NCBI RefSeq assembly: GCF_014805625.2
Contig: NW_023998415.1
Location: forward strand, 43,114,079 to 43,178,078
Origin: Glossina fuscipes
Lineage: Eukaryota > Arthropoda > Insecta > Diptera > Glossinidae
Length of the DNA stretch: 64,000 bases
Reading direction: 5' to 3'
The notes under the pieces are model-generated. The model was given only the letters and a program-made list of their open reading frames with translations, was not told the origin of the DNA and made no database searches. Shown here one piece after another: positions 38,901 through 49,260 of this stretch; the stretch's first letter is position 1, and the number at the start of each line of letters is the position of its first letter. A program made the position numbers and the translations under genes.

Positions 38901-39457
38901 CTTTCTTTCTTTCTTTCTTTCTCTTTCTTTCTCTCTCTTTCTCCTTCTCTCTTTCATTTTTTCTCATTCTCTTTCTTCAGTCGCATATTTCCCAAAAAAA
39001 TTTGTTAAATACAGTACTTACGAGGTAGGATGCTCAATCTTGCGATGCTCAAATGGATTGTAGTTAACATCTTCAGTATCGTCTCCGCCACCTTTTTTCC
39101 TAGTTAACACTAATGGTAATGTAGAGCCTGCTGCTTGTTGGGCCGGCACATCTACCATATCAGGACGTAAAAATCTATCCGAAGAAGAGTACATTTCAAA
39201 CATGGTAGTTGAAGAATTATTGTCAATATTTTTATACATTCTTGTAAGCTTTCAAACGAGTTCTTAAAATATTTTTTTTCTCTTTTTTTTTTTTGTTAAC
39301 GCCCGTTATAGGTTTTTAATTTCAAGCTTTTAAAGAGGAGATTGAAAGATAAATTAAATTTGAACACATACTTTGATTGATTTATGCTCACGGTGCTACT
39401 ATTCCTTGTACCGTAATGCTTCTCGTTATCATAGCCCGGCGTAACTGTCGGTATTTT
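32365..39457 (-). CDS. path: SLC36/PAT-family proton-coupled amino acid transporter, pathetic-like (spliced; join of 32365-32628, 32716-32875, 32978-33793, 39022-39240, 39372-39457)
   Basis: Family members are multi-pass carriers of the amino acid/auxin permease superfamily that move small amino acids, often coupled to protons, across plasma or endolysosomal membranes. Read from the ATG at 39237-39239 the protein has 485 residues, normal for the family. Residues 1-72 are a hydrophilic cytoplasmic N-terminus ending in YNPFEHRKIEHPT. The hallmark first helix with HLLKGSLGSGILAMP lies at about 80-94. His80 aligns with the histidine reported to matter for proton coupling in mammalian PAT1 (His55). 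Roughly ten or eleven hydrophobic helices follow, with FALEGIG at 278-284 and SLEN at 288-291. The protein ends in EFHDEFNGSH, then TGA. All four introns have GT/AG ends and matching phases (0, 2, 2, 2 from 3' to 5'). The family call is firm. The one-to-one match to Drosophila pathetic rather than a paralogue is from memory and less sure. Confidence 0.93.
32716..32875 (-). CDS. path: PAT transporter, penultimate coding exon
   Basis: This 160-nt exon lies between an acceptor ending catag and a donor gtaagt. It encodes residues 345 (split Lys) to 398, LAQSVKLMIAIAIFFTF onward, which form one membrane helix, a loop with NMTEYG, and the start of the next helix. The codon phase matches both neighbours (2 nt carried in, 0 out). 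Confidence 0.95.
32978..33793 (-). CDS. path: PAT transporter, main coding exon
   Basis: This 816-nt exon carries most of the membrane domain (residues 73-345), from DVETFVHLLKGSLGSG to NLPVEDK. It contains the substrate-helix motif GSLGSGILAMP and FALEGIGVVMSLEN, both typical of SLC36 proteins. The acceptor is tatttatttgcag and the donor is gtaagt. A phase-2 codon (TC|T, Ser73) bridges the upstream intron of 5228 nt. Plus-strand open frames over this exon are shadows. Confidence 0.97.
37326..37371. repeat. (GA)n microsatellite in transporter intron
   Basis: Two GA runs are split by cacaga. Confidence 0.95.
38797..38955 (+). repeat. CT/CTTT polypyrimidine tract
   Basis: A tract of ctctctcgctatctttctct- and tttctttctttc-type units lies inside the transporter intron, 67 nt from the 5' splice site at 39021. 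On the transcribed (minus) strand it is GA-rich. Confidence 0.95.
39022..39240 (-). CDS. path: PAT transporter, N-terminal exon with probable start codon
   Basis: The exon encodes the polar N-terminus. The acceptor is cttacaag and the donor gtaagt. An ATG at 39237-39239 lies two bases inside the exon and gives the family's normal length, so it is the simplest start. The upstream exon also reads through this ATG in frame (AA|A then ATG), so it may be internal in longer isoforms. The region is rich in Ser, Asn and Asp and has no membrane helix. Its end, NPFEHRKIEHPTS, is the stretch that typically precedes the first helix in insect PAT proteins. Confidence 0.9.
39372..39457 (-). CDS. path: PAT transporter, short upstream coding exon (N-terminal extension)
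   Basis: This 86-nt exon has acceptor tattttacag and donor gtatgt. It reads KIPTVTPGYDNEKHYGTRNS onward, with coding-like composition and no stop. It is spliced over 131 nt to the next exon in phase 2. It has no in-frame ATG, so it needs a start further upstream, or is untranslated in isoforms that begin at 39239. It enters in phase 0. Confidence 0.75.
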
Positions 39458-39616
39458 CTGTAAAATAATTCATTAAAAACAATTTGATAAATATGTGTAT
39501 ATGTGGTATAGAGGTTTGCATATATTATATATATGTATAACATACTACAAATCGACGTATAGATAATTTTAGATGCATGCATATAAATACAAATTAATTT
39601 ATGTAGAATTTAACCT

Positions 39617-39719
39617 TAAGGATGAGAGAATAGTTTCGGTGTTTACTCGTCTACAGACATTGTCTACCGTTTATAGCATTTGTTTACACGAGCACACTAA
39701 AACTACTCTCTCATCCTTA
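39617..39719. repeat. Imperfect inverted repeat (hairpin) upstream of exon 39372-39457
   Basis: The left arm taaggatgagagaatagttt (39617-39636) and the right arm aaactactctctcatcctta (39700-39719) pair with one mismatch around a loop of about 63 bp, which itself has weaker complementarity. Confidence 0.85.
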
Positions 39720-40221
39720 CACACATACGCAGACACGTACGCAAACACATGTACATATATATATATATATATATGGCTTTATAAATTTTTTGGCAAGCTT
39801 TCACTTCTTACGTGCATACGAAGCAATAAAAAAAAAAAAAAAAACTTAATTATATGTACGCAATAAATTTTTATGGTTAGAGTTCCACCAGACTGCGATC
39901 ATTGTAATGGTGTACGTTTCGTTGCTTTCATGATTAGCCAAAATTTTACATATCGCTAATATATAATACGTGTATATATGTACATATAAGTCCCATAGAA
40001 CGAATTGTCAATATTCAAGCCAATCATCTAGAAACAATATCTTAAGATCGTGAGATATTATTTAAAATATATTTGATCGATCGCGATCATATTTACACTG
40101 CTTTACTTTAGGAAAGATTCCTATGAGTATATACCTTAGAGGTTAGCATAAGTATATGCTTTTTGGTTCATTTCGCAACAAGGACTGAGGGACAGATGAA
40201 CAAAAGAACTGAATTAAATCG

Positions 40222-40255
<34 letters not shown>

Positions 40256-40581
40256 TTTTTTTTATTTTTATTTTCCTTCTTTCAAGATTATGTTGCTTCC
40301 CATTTCTCTATTGCTTCGAATTAGGATTTTGCATTTTCTACGATAATGCGATCGTATTGAAAGAGACTTGAATAATGTTGCACTAAATAGAGATGACAAT
40401 GTGCTAAATTTATTGCTTACGCGTTCTATTAGGAATTAAGTGTTTATGGCATAGAATTTTCAAAGTTCTTGTCTACAGTTTCAATAAACCGAGGCATAGT
40501 GCATAGTGCTAACAACTCGGTGAAGCACTCTATATGCTAAATAAAAATCAATACGTAAGTAATTCAACGTCATAGACACAG

Positions 40582-40620
<39 letters not shown>

Positions 40621-41309
40621 GGTGATGTTTTCGCCGAATTCTCTAACCAAGGTCTATGTGGAGTTCAAGAGAGACGTTACATTAATATCAAAAATTTCAT
40701 ATAAATAATCTTCAAATTTCACTGTGTTTTTTGTTGTTGTTGCGATGTTTAGTTAAATCTTCGGGCGCATAAATGAAAAAAATGACGACAGCATTTTAAT
40801 TAATGATATCCGCCAACTTTTCAAACCAATATATTCCATCCTTTTCATATGATATTCATTCTTATTCTGCTCAACTCGTATTGTTCCCTTTCAAATTATT
40901 TCAATAAATTACTCGTTAGAATAATGATGCAATTAATCGTAACATTTCCTTCAGATATTTCATAAGAAAAATATTATACAAATATGATGGAATATTTATC
41001 GGAGCGTTTAACTTATTCGCAAGCAACCAACACAATCTATGCATGATTTCGATTGGCATATAATTAAACAATTGAATAAAGTTCGAATTGTATGTTCCTA
41101 TGTGGTTGCCATTACTCTTAACAGAATTGTGTCAGTTTTCAATTATTTCTAATCTTTAATTAGAGTAATTCGAATTTTTGATCAAAATTTCACAATTAAT
41201 CAATGCAAACAAGCGGCAGAAAAATTAAATGCGATTTTAACCGAAAGTCATACACGCACTGCCTACCGTCAAAAGCAAAAAAAATTAAAACAAAAAATAA
41301 AGTGGCAAC

Positions 41310-41720
41310 ACTCTATTAAGATTTGATAGGCGTGGGCGTCTATTCGCCATTTTTGTATATGGCGCAAAAAGAAATTCTTATTGAGAAAAAGTAGAGGTGC
41401 TATCCGCTGCACGATTGCTGTACTGTGCGTGCATTGTTTGACGTCTACTCTTTTAGCGAAATTTAGAATCGATACAGTCGTCCTCCGCTCAGTTCGTTAC
41501 TTCGTTAACTCGTCGCGTTCTGTATCGAAACCGTGCTATAAAATAGCTATGTACCACGTGTTGGTTGGATGGCAATTACTTTACTTAATATGCACGAATT
41601 TTGTATCGCTTTGCATTTTAGGTCCGTGCTTGACAAGGCTGCGCACATTTACAAAAATGGACAGACGGACATGCCTGAATAGTTGTGACGAATGCCATAT
41701 ACATAATAAAAAATTTTTGA
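41310..41720 (+). repeat. Diverged dispersed repeat related to the mini-me central part
   Basis: The start, agatttgataggcgtggg, resembles agatttggtaggcgtggt at about 15382 inside the full element. A short gacagacggacatgcctgaa follows near 41669. The 121-codon plus-strand frame inside it is best seen as chance within the repeat. Confidence 0.5.
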
Positions 41721-41922
41721 TTGTAGCAAACGTTTACACAAAATGAACATACACACATGCCCAACTTATCGTTCGTGATTGTAATAATAACACAATATAT
41801 CTTAGGTTAGCTATTCTAATTAATTCTAATTAAAATTACATTTAACTTTCATGGTACTATAACAATAATTCAATAAAATTACATTTATTTTTTATACCGA
41901 TTAGGGGAAAGTGAATAATACA

Positions 41923-41924
41923 GG

Positions 41925-41963
<39 letters not shown>
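41923..41963. repeat. Long poly(A) tract
   Basis: About 41 consecutive A. It could be the tail of an old retroposed insertion or simple slippage; no target-site duplication was identified. Confidence 0.95.
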
Positions 41964-41967
<4 letters not shown>

Positions 41968-42160
41968 CCACGGCTTATTGTTAAAATTTTTTAAATCACA
42001 ATATCTCAGTATAATATTTACATAGTAATATTATTAATAACTAAACTGCAAATTTCGATTTTCTATCGAGCGAAAATATTTGTTAAATTCAAGCAATTGT
42101 TTTATTAAAGAAATGTTTAAAAGATTCGTATGGAACGGCAAGGCAAGACAGCAATTTCAT

Positions 42161-42540
42161 CCTACTACTTTGTCCAAAAAGTAAGACCAATTTATTATTA
42201 TTTTAATTTTAGACTAATGAATTGAATTCTTAGACTAAAAAAAAGACATTGAGCACTAGCAACACAGGCTATCGGCTCAAGACCAATTTATTTATGTCTT
42301 TTCTTTAAATTTATTCGAGTCTCTTTTTGCGAATCACTTTACGCAAACGGCGCATAAGATTCGAATAAAGTGCTTTGTTAACATATTGGCCCGACGGTAG
42401 GAGTTCATGGTGCACGCTAATCGAACGAAATTTTCAATATCGCCGTGATTTTAAAGCGACTTTGGTGCGATTATCTCGACCGCGATTGATTGCTTGCTTC
42501 TGATTTCTGCTGCCAAGTCTCATCTCGCGTAACAAGGCTC
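42161..42540 (-). pseudogene. Internally deleted mariner transposase relic
   Basis: Minus-strand frames show VTRDETW (about 42514-42534), the motif around the first catalytic Asp of DD34D transposases. Then comes ISVHHELLPSGQYVNKALYS with NLMRRLRKVIRKKRLE, the classic mariner block before the second Asp. A stop and AT-rich DNA replace the H-D-N-A-P-H segment, so the second and third Asp are lost. About 42163-42188 reads tactactttgtccaaaaagt followed by aagacc, which looks like a mariner terminal repeat. No matching second terminus was found. Confidence 0.85.
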
Positions 42541-44064
42541 TTCACGATCGATTGATAGCTCTTTGCTTAACAATTTCACGCTTTATAAAAATCGGAAAAT
42601 ATACTTTTTGTTTTGCATAACGCAATTTGACACAAATTGCTACCAATTGAAAAAATCAGAAAAATATTTCTGATATTTGGACTATTGGTATTAGTTTTTG
42701 TGCACACTATCGCATATATATACAAATTTCGTATCTATCGACAGGTATCGACGAAGACATTAACAATTCAAGTGATGCACAATCTGATGTACAACTTTTC
42801 CATTGGAAAATGTAAAATTCTTCTATATATTTACATGTGCACATGACTGACCTTTATCATGTAAATAATTTAAAAGTTTATAATTGTTATACTTGGTATT
42901 ATTGGCATACGCGAGTTAAAATTAACCTCAATAATAATTTATGTATGCAATTTTATATATCATCAACGATACAAATAACATCAAAATGTTATGATTGCGG
43001 AACGTAAACAATTCATAAAGAGTAATACTACACTAGATTTTAAATGAATTTTCTTATAGTCATAGTGCAAGCACAATTATGAACCACCAGGAACCACGAA
43101 CCATTATAAATAAAAGCATGCGCATACTGCTTAATGACTTAACATTAATTAAACGAAATTATATTTCAAATATGAAAAAAAATATATATATAAAAATATT
43201 AATAACTAAAGGATGTGAAGACAAATTCGAGTTTAACCAGCAAAGACACCAACTTACGCATCTCGTAACAGATCTCTGTTAATTAGTTAAAATTAAGATA
43301 TAGTTGGCGAATTTCGAAAGCCCACTACCCACTACGTTCATATAGATGACATTTTCTAGTTCGGCTGCACTAGATCCCGAAATTTTAATGCCCTTCCTTA
43401 CCCATTGTTCGCTAACAAGCCAAATTTCAAAAAATTGTTAAAAATTATTCCCATAAGCAGAATTTGAATTTGTTCAGCTTGTTTGAGAGGTGTTTTCATA
43501 CAGATTTCAATACAGAAGTCACCACGAAAATATTTTACATTTTTTATTAAGCAAAGAGTAGGCTTTCAAATCCGACTATATTCGAATGTTAAGCAATTAA
43601 CAGACCACTGGTACGGCGTGCACAGAGCTAAACGATATGATAGGTAGGAGTCTTTGCTAATTAAATTCGAATTTATTTTCGTACCCTTTAATAATTGAAA
43701 CGATTACTTAATAAATTTCCAAAAACCAAAAAAAAAAACAATTACAAACTCTGAAATGTTATATAATCCAAAGATCCAATTTTGAAACACATTATATATC
43801 AGATGACGAAAAGGATTTGAAACAAATTTTAAAGAATTTGGTTTTTTTTTTTTTTTTTAACACATGTTATTAATAAAATAAAAATTTTCTATCAAGACTT
43901 GAAATTTCGCCTAGTGTCAGTTTTTTGAAAAAGGATTTTTTTTTTTTTTTTTTTTTTTTTTAAATAATCTTTTTGAGCCGCCAAAAAACTGAACATAATT
44001 TTTGATTTTGTTGTGAGATTTGTATGTAGATGTGTGCGTTTTGTTTAAATGAAATAATACTAAC

Positions 44065-44250
44065 ATTTGTCAAAATTAAAGAATTGTTCGGCCGACCTAA
44101 CACTCCAGTATTCGAGGAAGCAACTGGTGGGGGTCCGACATGCCGTTTTAAAGACATTCTTGCGTTTTGATGCCGGATAGCGGTAGCGGCCGATAGGCAA
44201 GCTTCACGTGAATTATGCTTCGGCACCGCCACCTTGCTATGTTTTTGCAT
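44065..44250 (-). CDS. Candidate first coding exon of the PAT transporter, or coding exon of an unknown minus-strand gene
   Basis: An open frame of 62 codons starts at the ATG at 44248-44250 (G at -3), reads MQKHSKVAVPKHNSREACLS, and ends NNSLILTN before a possible donor gttagt at a codon boundary. Phase 0 fits the phase-0 acceptor at 39457, which would give a 576-residue transporter. The stretch is markedly more GC-rich than its surroundings. Beyond the donor the frame turns into AT-rich intron-like sequence. The frame is also open upstream to a TAG at 44359-44361 without another ATG (KPPLPPITKTKSCLRDD and on), so the exon may instead start near 44358. I know no homologue of this peptide. 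The donor is suboptimal. Confidence 0.5.
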
Positions 44251-44460
44251 TACATTCGTAAATGTTTGCAATTCGCAATCGTCTCGTAAACACGATTTCG
44301 TTTTTGTGATAGGTGGGAGCGGCGGTTTTGAGGAAATCAGCTTGAATTCGTAAATTTGCTAACGATACGAAAGACTGCAAATTTTGCGACATATACCGGC
44401 GCGTGTGTAAATCCACGATAGAAACGAATATTTCTAAATAAATAATTATATATATATATA

Positions 44461-44491
<31 letters not shown>

Positions 44492-44492
44492 A
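44461..44492. repeat. (AAAT)n microsatellite
   Basis: Eight tandem TAAA/AAAT units follow a short (TA)n. Confidence 0.95.
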
Positions 44493-44908
44493 CAAATACG
44501 AATTCTCTAAATAATCGACGCGCTTGGATTGATTGCTAACGAACAATAATGTTGATGTGTTGCGTAAGAGATGATAATCACAAACTGACTGATTAATTTT
44601 TCAAATATTATTTCGAATTCTTGTTGTTGTGTTTTGTAATTTTGTTCTATTTTTATTATTATTATTATTATTATTATCTTTTGTTTTTGCTTTTCGTTTT
44701 TCCTTTTTTGTTTTGTTTTCTTTTTTTTTTTTTTTTTTTTTTTTTATTTTATAATTTGAATTTAATTCATTTGCATCCACGTTTCATTTAGCGCGCTTTT
44801 ACCAAGAACTCATCTTCCGCCTTTGACTGACCTCAACTGATACTTTGATGAGAGTGCAAAAGAAATTACACGAAAAAAATTTGGTTTTTCTTTTCTTGTT
44901 TTTGATTT

Positions 44909-44939
<31 letters not shown>

Positions 44940-45564
44940 GATTGTAGGAAAAACGAGAGATATGAACGAAATAATAACAACATCCGAAATGAAAACAATA
45001 TTTAAAATCACATACGTTTTTTCTTCATGTATGCAGCAAATAAATCTCTTGCAGCCCCCTCCCCCTTCTTGCACACACAATCACATAAGGAAAAATACAT
45101 TGAAAATACATTAAAAAAAAAAAACAAATGTTTTTTATAAGATTTTTTAAAAAATTTTTATTTAAATACAAAACACATTATAATTAAAATGAACTGAAAC
45201 CTAATTGCAAATCAAAGAAAACAAAAAACAAAAACCAATGGCATCGATATGCAAAACGCATTAAACATATTCCTCATCTATAATGCATTCCCCTAGATAT
45301 GTTATGCGTATATGTAAAACTGTTGCACTACGTTTCGTAGACAATCGATTTCAGGTTCAAATACTTTATTCATATTTTATTCATAATTTCACAAATAATG
45401 AAATAAAGCAAAGACTTTATTAATTATGGGAAAAAAAGGTGTTTTTTTTTTTTTTTTTTTTTTTTTTTTTGTTATTGAAATGAAAAATTAGAAAGCAATT
45501 TATTTTACTCTATGAACACATGCTCTAATATATTATGGTTCACTGGTTTCATGGTCATGTACAA

Positions 45565-45600
45565 TGGAAAGGAAATAAAGTTAAATTAATTTCCTTTCCA
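45565..45600. repeat. Perfect 12-bp-arm hairpin
   Basis: Arms tggaaaggaaat and atttcctttcca flank a 12-nt loop. Confidence 0.9.
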
Positions 45601-47459
45601 AAGTCAAAACGACTTAAGTCTAACTTTACTTTCGCAAAGAATAATTATATTCTTATTGAATAAAAGAATCAAAAAATAATTATATTCTCATCCCATCAGA
45701 TATATCTATTTATCAACAATGAACTCTTCATTATTTCCTATAAGTGACCTGTAGTAGGACAGTACCTAAGCTTTTTCTTTAAAGAGAGACTTGTAACAAT
45801 TTTTAATTTTTGATTTTGCAAAATTTTCTTTTTTAATTCTTTCATTTTTACATTTGTTTTTTCTCGCTCGAATGACATACCGTTTGACACGATTGTGATG
45901 AAACTTCTTGATTAATAAAATGCAGACTTTTTGCTTAGCTTCAGATACTGAGTTAAGTGATCTGATCACGGCACTTATGGGCAAAATTCTTAATAATAAT
46001 TTGATTGAAGTCGATTCAGTCTATACCGTAGATAGTTTAGTTTTCTTATCATATTTTGGCAGAGAATCCATTTTTCATCTCGATTTATAACCTAATTAAA
46101 GGAAAGATCCGCTTTTTAATGGGTGACGAGAGAAATTTGCTGTGAATACTTTATTTAATTTGCCAGACAGTAACGAGTCAGAACTAAACGTTGAAGGTTA
46201 AAGCACAATGGAAAAGCTTTATATAGCAAATCGCAATCGAATTATAAAGAATTCATTACTCATCTACCGATCATAATAATATGCGATGAATGATCGACAA
46301 AGTTATTGTTAATGCTAAAAGATTACACAGTATAGAGTTAACTAGTCGAGTAGGAGGAGCAGTTTTAGTAGGAGCATAATCTAAATACATATCTTGAATA
46401 TTTTTATTGCATTCTTTTAGCATTGTTTCTTTTCCATTTCAAATACCATTCTTGCACATAAACCAATTTAAATAAAGCATTTTTTTAAGGTTACATTAAC
46501 TCACAATGCATTTGCATAACTGCGGATTAATGATATGATGGTAAGGGAGTGTATACTTTTAGTCCCCTATAAAAATCGGGTACAATAAACAACAAAAAAA
46601 AGCCCGAATTATCTCTTTCATGTCTTCTATGTTAACATTGCTTAATTTTTTAAACTTGGGGATTAAACGAAAATTACATGGATTTACAGGTTATACTATA
46701 ACGCCGTCGATCACAAATTATTTGAATACGACATGTCGCCAGAACGAATAATACTAAATTATAATAAGCTATTGCGGTCATTACCGTAAGGTATGATTGA
46801 CATAATCATACGGTTTGCATGCAATACATACGATGCCTGCCTCCACCGACCCAAAACATAATGCATCACTTTAATAGTGAAAATAGTTTTATTCAACTCA
46901 GATCGATATCTTTCATCCGATTACCTATTTGTTATTGTTGCCTTTCGAGTCAATAAAAAACGAAAAGTTTATTTGTATATATGATGAATATGCGTAGAGT
47001 ACTGTGATCATTACACAAATATATGTATAATGTGAATGCAAGAACGCCTCAACAGATCCCATCTGGTACACAAATTCAATGGGGGCAATAAACAGGAAAA
47101 AATGTGAAACAACGTAGATTAAAATAAAAGCGCACTAGTTAAGCGAGAGTACAGAGAGAGCGCTTTTCTCTCTCATGCGAGTTAAATATCCAGCACTATC
47201 GCAGGAAGTTTCATTTGGCTGAAATCGAAGATATCAGAATACATTTGTACGGATACTGAACGAATGAATTAAGCTTTAAAAACACAGATAAAAACACTAT
47301 AGTGGAACACGGGCTCAATGCCACTACGCTTAATAAAAGCTATTCATATATATCAACTTTTCAAGGCCTTGTAGCCCTATCCGAACAATTTACAATAGTC
47401 CTCGTCTACCGATTTAAACATGAATATCTCGAAATGTGTCGAAAATTGCGACCCCTAGT

Positions 47460-47620
47460 TTAAGCCCAAAATGACAAAACGGATAGACGGACAAGAAGAC
47501 GAGCGAGCAAATAAATGTAGGTCGATTCAAAAAGTGACTTTGAATCGATTGGTATAATATAACGTCGCTCTATATCAGGTCCTTCTGCCTGTTGCGTACA
47601 TCCGCATAATTTTAATATGA
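47460..47620 (+). repeat. Mini-me-related repeat, second subfamily, forward
   Basis: The order is cggatagacggacaag, a core-like gaatcgattggtataatata, and the tail cttctgcctgttgcgtacat. A copy in the opposite direction lies at about 57655-57810. Confidence 0.6.
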
Positions 47621-48677
47621 GTTTGTACCGCAAGCGGTTAGTTATGGACGAAAGCAAATCTTCCAGGTTTTTTTTTGAACAAAATTCTTATCATAATTAA
47701 ATACGGACTTGCAACGTTTTCTTATTCATGTATTGAAAAGCGTTTAAGCCGTATCATACGAAAGAGTTCGTATTAACAAAAACCAAGTTTTAGCGAAACT
47801 CACGTGTGTACGTATCGCATCGCTCTATAAGCTTCCGCCTGTTTTCAAGCCCATAATCACGTCTAGATCGTATCAATGTTCAAACGTTACCTGTCAAAAT
47901 TTCACGGAATTACGAACTCTAGCTTACAAGTTACAGTTACCTTCGTAGCGTTCGATTTTGGGCACTTTGGACGACTTACGCCTGTTTTTGTCCACTCTAG
48001 CTGACTAGAGGGTATTAACGAGCGTATGCTTCATTCATTACCATATAGTGCACAAAGGCCTCAACACATTGTTGTCAAAAGTGTGTGAAAATGCGGCAAC
48101 CGCTTCGGATAGACCCGCTCTCAAGGACAAATCTTCCAACAGATGGACTGGAAAAGCCATCTTACGCAAACACCACTCTTTGATCTTTCAAAACGATTTT
48201 GTGAACTTTTCTTTTCGAGTGATGAGAGCGTTTATCATCGTGGCTGTGTTTCAAATTGGCAAACCATCTACAAATTTATTTTTTCAATCGAAACGAGTCA
48301 CCGTGAGATCTTGCAAAACCGATTGCGCTAATTGCAAACAACGAAATTCAGATTTTTCGATATTTTTGAAAAGTAGTACAAAAATAGTGTCACCAAAACG
48401 CTTTACTTTTGTAACTTTGCAATTAATTGTGAAAATGTCGTGAAATTTCGTCATGTATCGTTTGCAGGCTGATATTACTCAAAAATCGTATGGGTCTGTC
48501 AACAGTGATGATAAATATGTATCAGGCGCAGAAACTCACCGAGTAATATGGTACACACACACACCCTTCTCTAGATCTGCAAGTGTTTTAAGTGCAATAA
48601 ATAATTCTTAACGCTTGAGTAAGTAAGTATCAACAACACAATCAAAAGTTATATAACAATTGCTGACTTCACTAGTT

Positions 48678-48724
<47 letters not shown>

Positions 48725-48879
48725 TGCAAATAATTAACAGAAATGAAATAATTCCAAACTAATTTTAACTTGTAAGTAAAAGTTTGCTCTAAATTGTAAT
48801 TATGTCAGATAGGAATTATATATATATTCATTTTAAAGGGTTTTTTTTTTTTTTTTTTTTTTGTAACTAACATGCCGAG

Positions 48880-49260
48880 GGCAGACCGAAGGAATTTACT
48901 TTCACAACTATTGAGCTTTTGTTGAAACCAGACGTTGTTTAGATTGGCTTCTTCCCATCAAGGCCATAAAAAACTTGTTAATATCGGTCTGTTTAGCCAG
49001 TCTTGTCACGGCAATGAGATTTTCATATATGAAGGTTTTCTATATGGGCCAATAGTCCGAAAAGCCACACAAAACAGTCCTTGTTATGATATGTTATCGC
49101 ATCTTGTGAATAACTTGGACGAAAATATTGCTTATGCATCGAATCATTGAGATGGAAGATGAGTCTCGCCTGAGAAGACGAGCATGGTCGCGACATTAAG
49201 AAGGAATCATTCATCATCATTTTACGAACTCGGCTTGAATTTCATCTTTTCAAATTTCCA
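48880..49260 (-). pseudogene. Probable Tc1/mariner-type DDE transposase relic
   Basis: One minus-strand frame reads ARLIFHLNDSMHKQYF and, further on, KDCFVWLFGLLAHI. These resemble the segments S-D-E-A-H-F-H-L-N-x-x-V-N-K-Q-N-x-R and V-T-V-W-C-G-x-W-A-x-G-x-I-G-P of a transposase-like family common in insect genomes. The first catalytic Asp is not preserved, and stops follow. The identification rests on these two short matches. Confidence 0.45.

Larger units (their letters stand above)
33794..39021 (-). other. Long intron of the PAT transporter gene
   Basis: This is a 5.2 kb intron between Ser73-splitting exons. It contains (TA)n at about 35903-35931 and 36213-36238, a (GA)n run at 37326-37371, T-rich stretches near 35.5 and 36.0 kb, and a (GTCY)n piece at about 36655-36685. 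A fragment like the first part of the mini-me element lies near 38375-38450. A 190-bp CT tract sits next to the 5' splice site. No coding exon is apparent in it. Confidence 0.85.
39458..44064 (-). other. Probable intron (if exon 44065-44250 belongs to the gene) or upstream region
   Basis: The stretch holds a 103-bp hairpin at 39617-39719, (TA)n tracts at about 39757, 40226 and 40587, a repeat fragment at 41310-41700, a long poly(A) at 41923-41963 and the mariner relic at 42161-42540. I see no other conserved coding sequence. Confidence 0.5.
44251..48879. other. Non-coding stretch upstream of the candidate first exon
   Basis: It holds (TTA)n near 44654, long poly(T) at 44720-44745, 44911-44939 and 45439-45470, a hairpin at 45565 and a repeat at 47.46 kb. 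A 131-codon plus-strand frame at 48048-48443 has no recognised domain. Confidence 0.6.

Noticed and set aside
41381..41746. Plus-strand 121-codon frame
   Set aside because: It lies inside a dispersed repeat related to the mini-me central part and ends in its GAC-rich run.
48048..48443. Plus-strand 131-codon frame
   Set aside because: No recognised motif; overlapping alternative frame equally open; kept only as an unassigned stretch.
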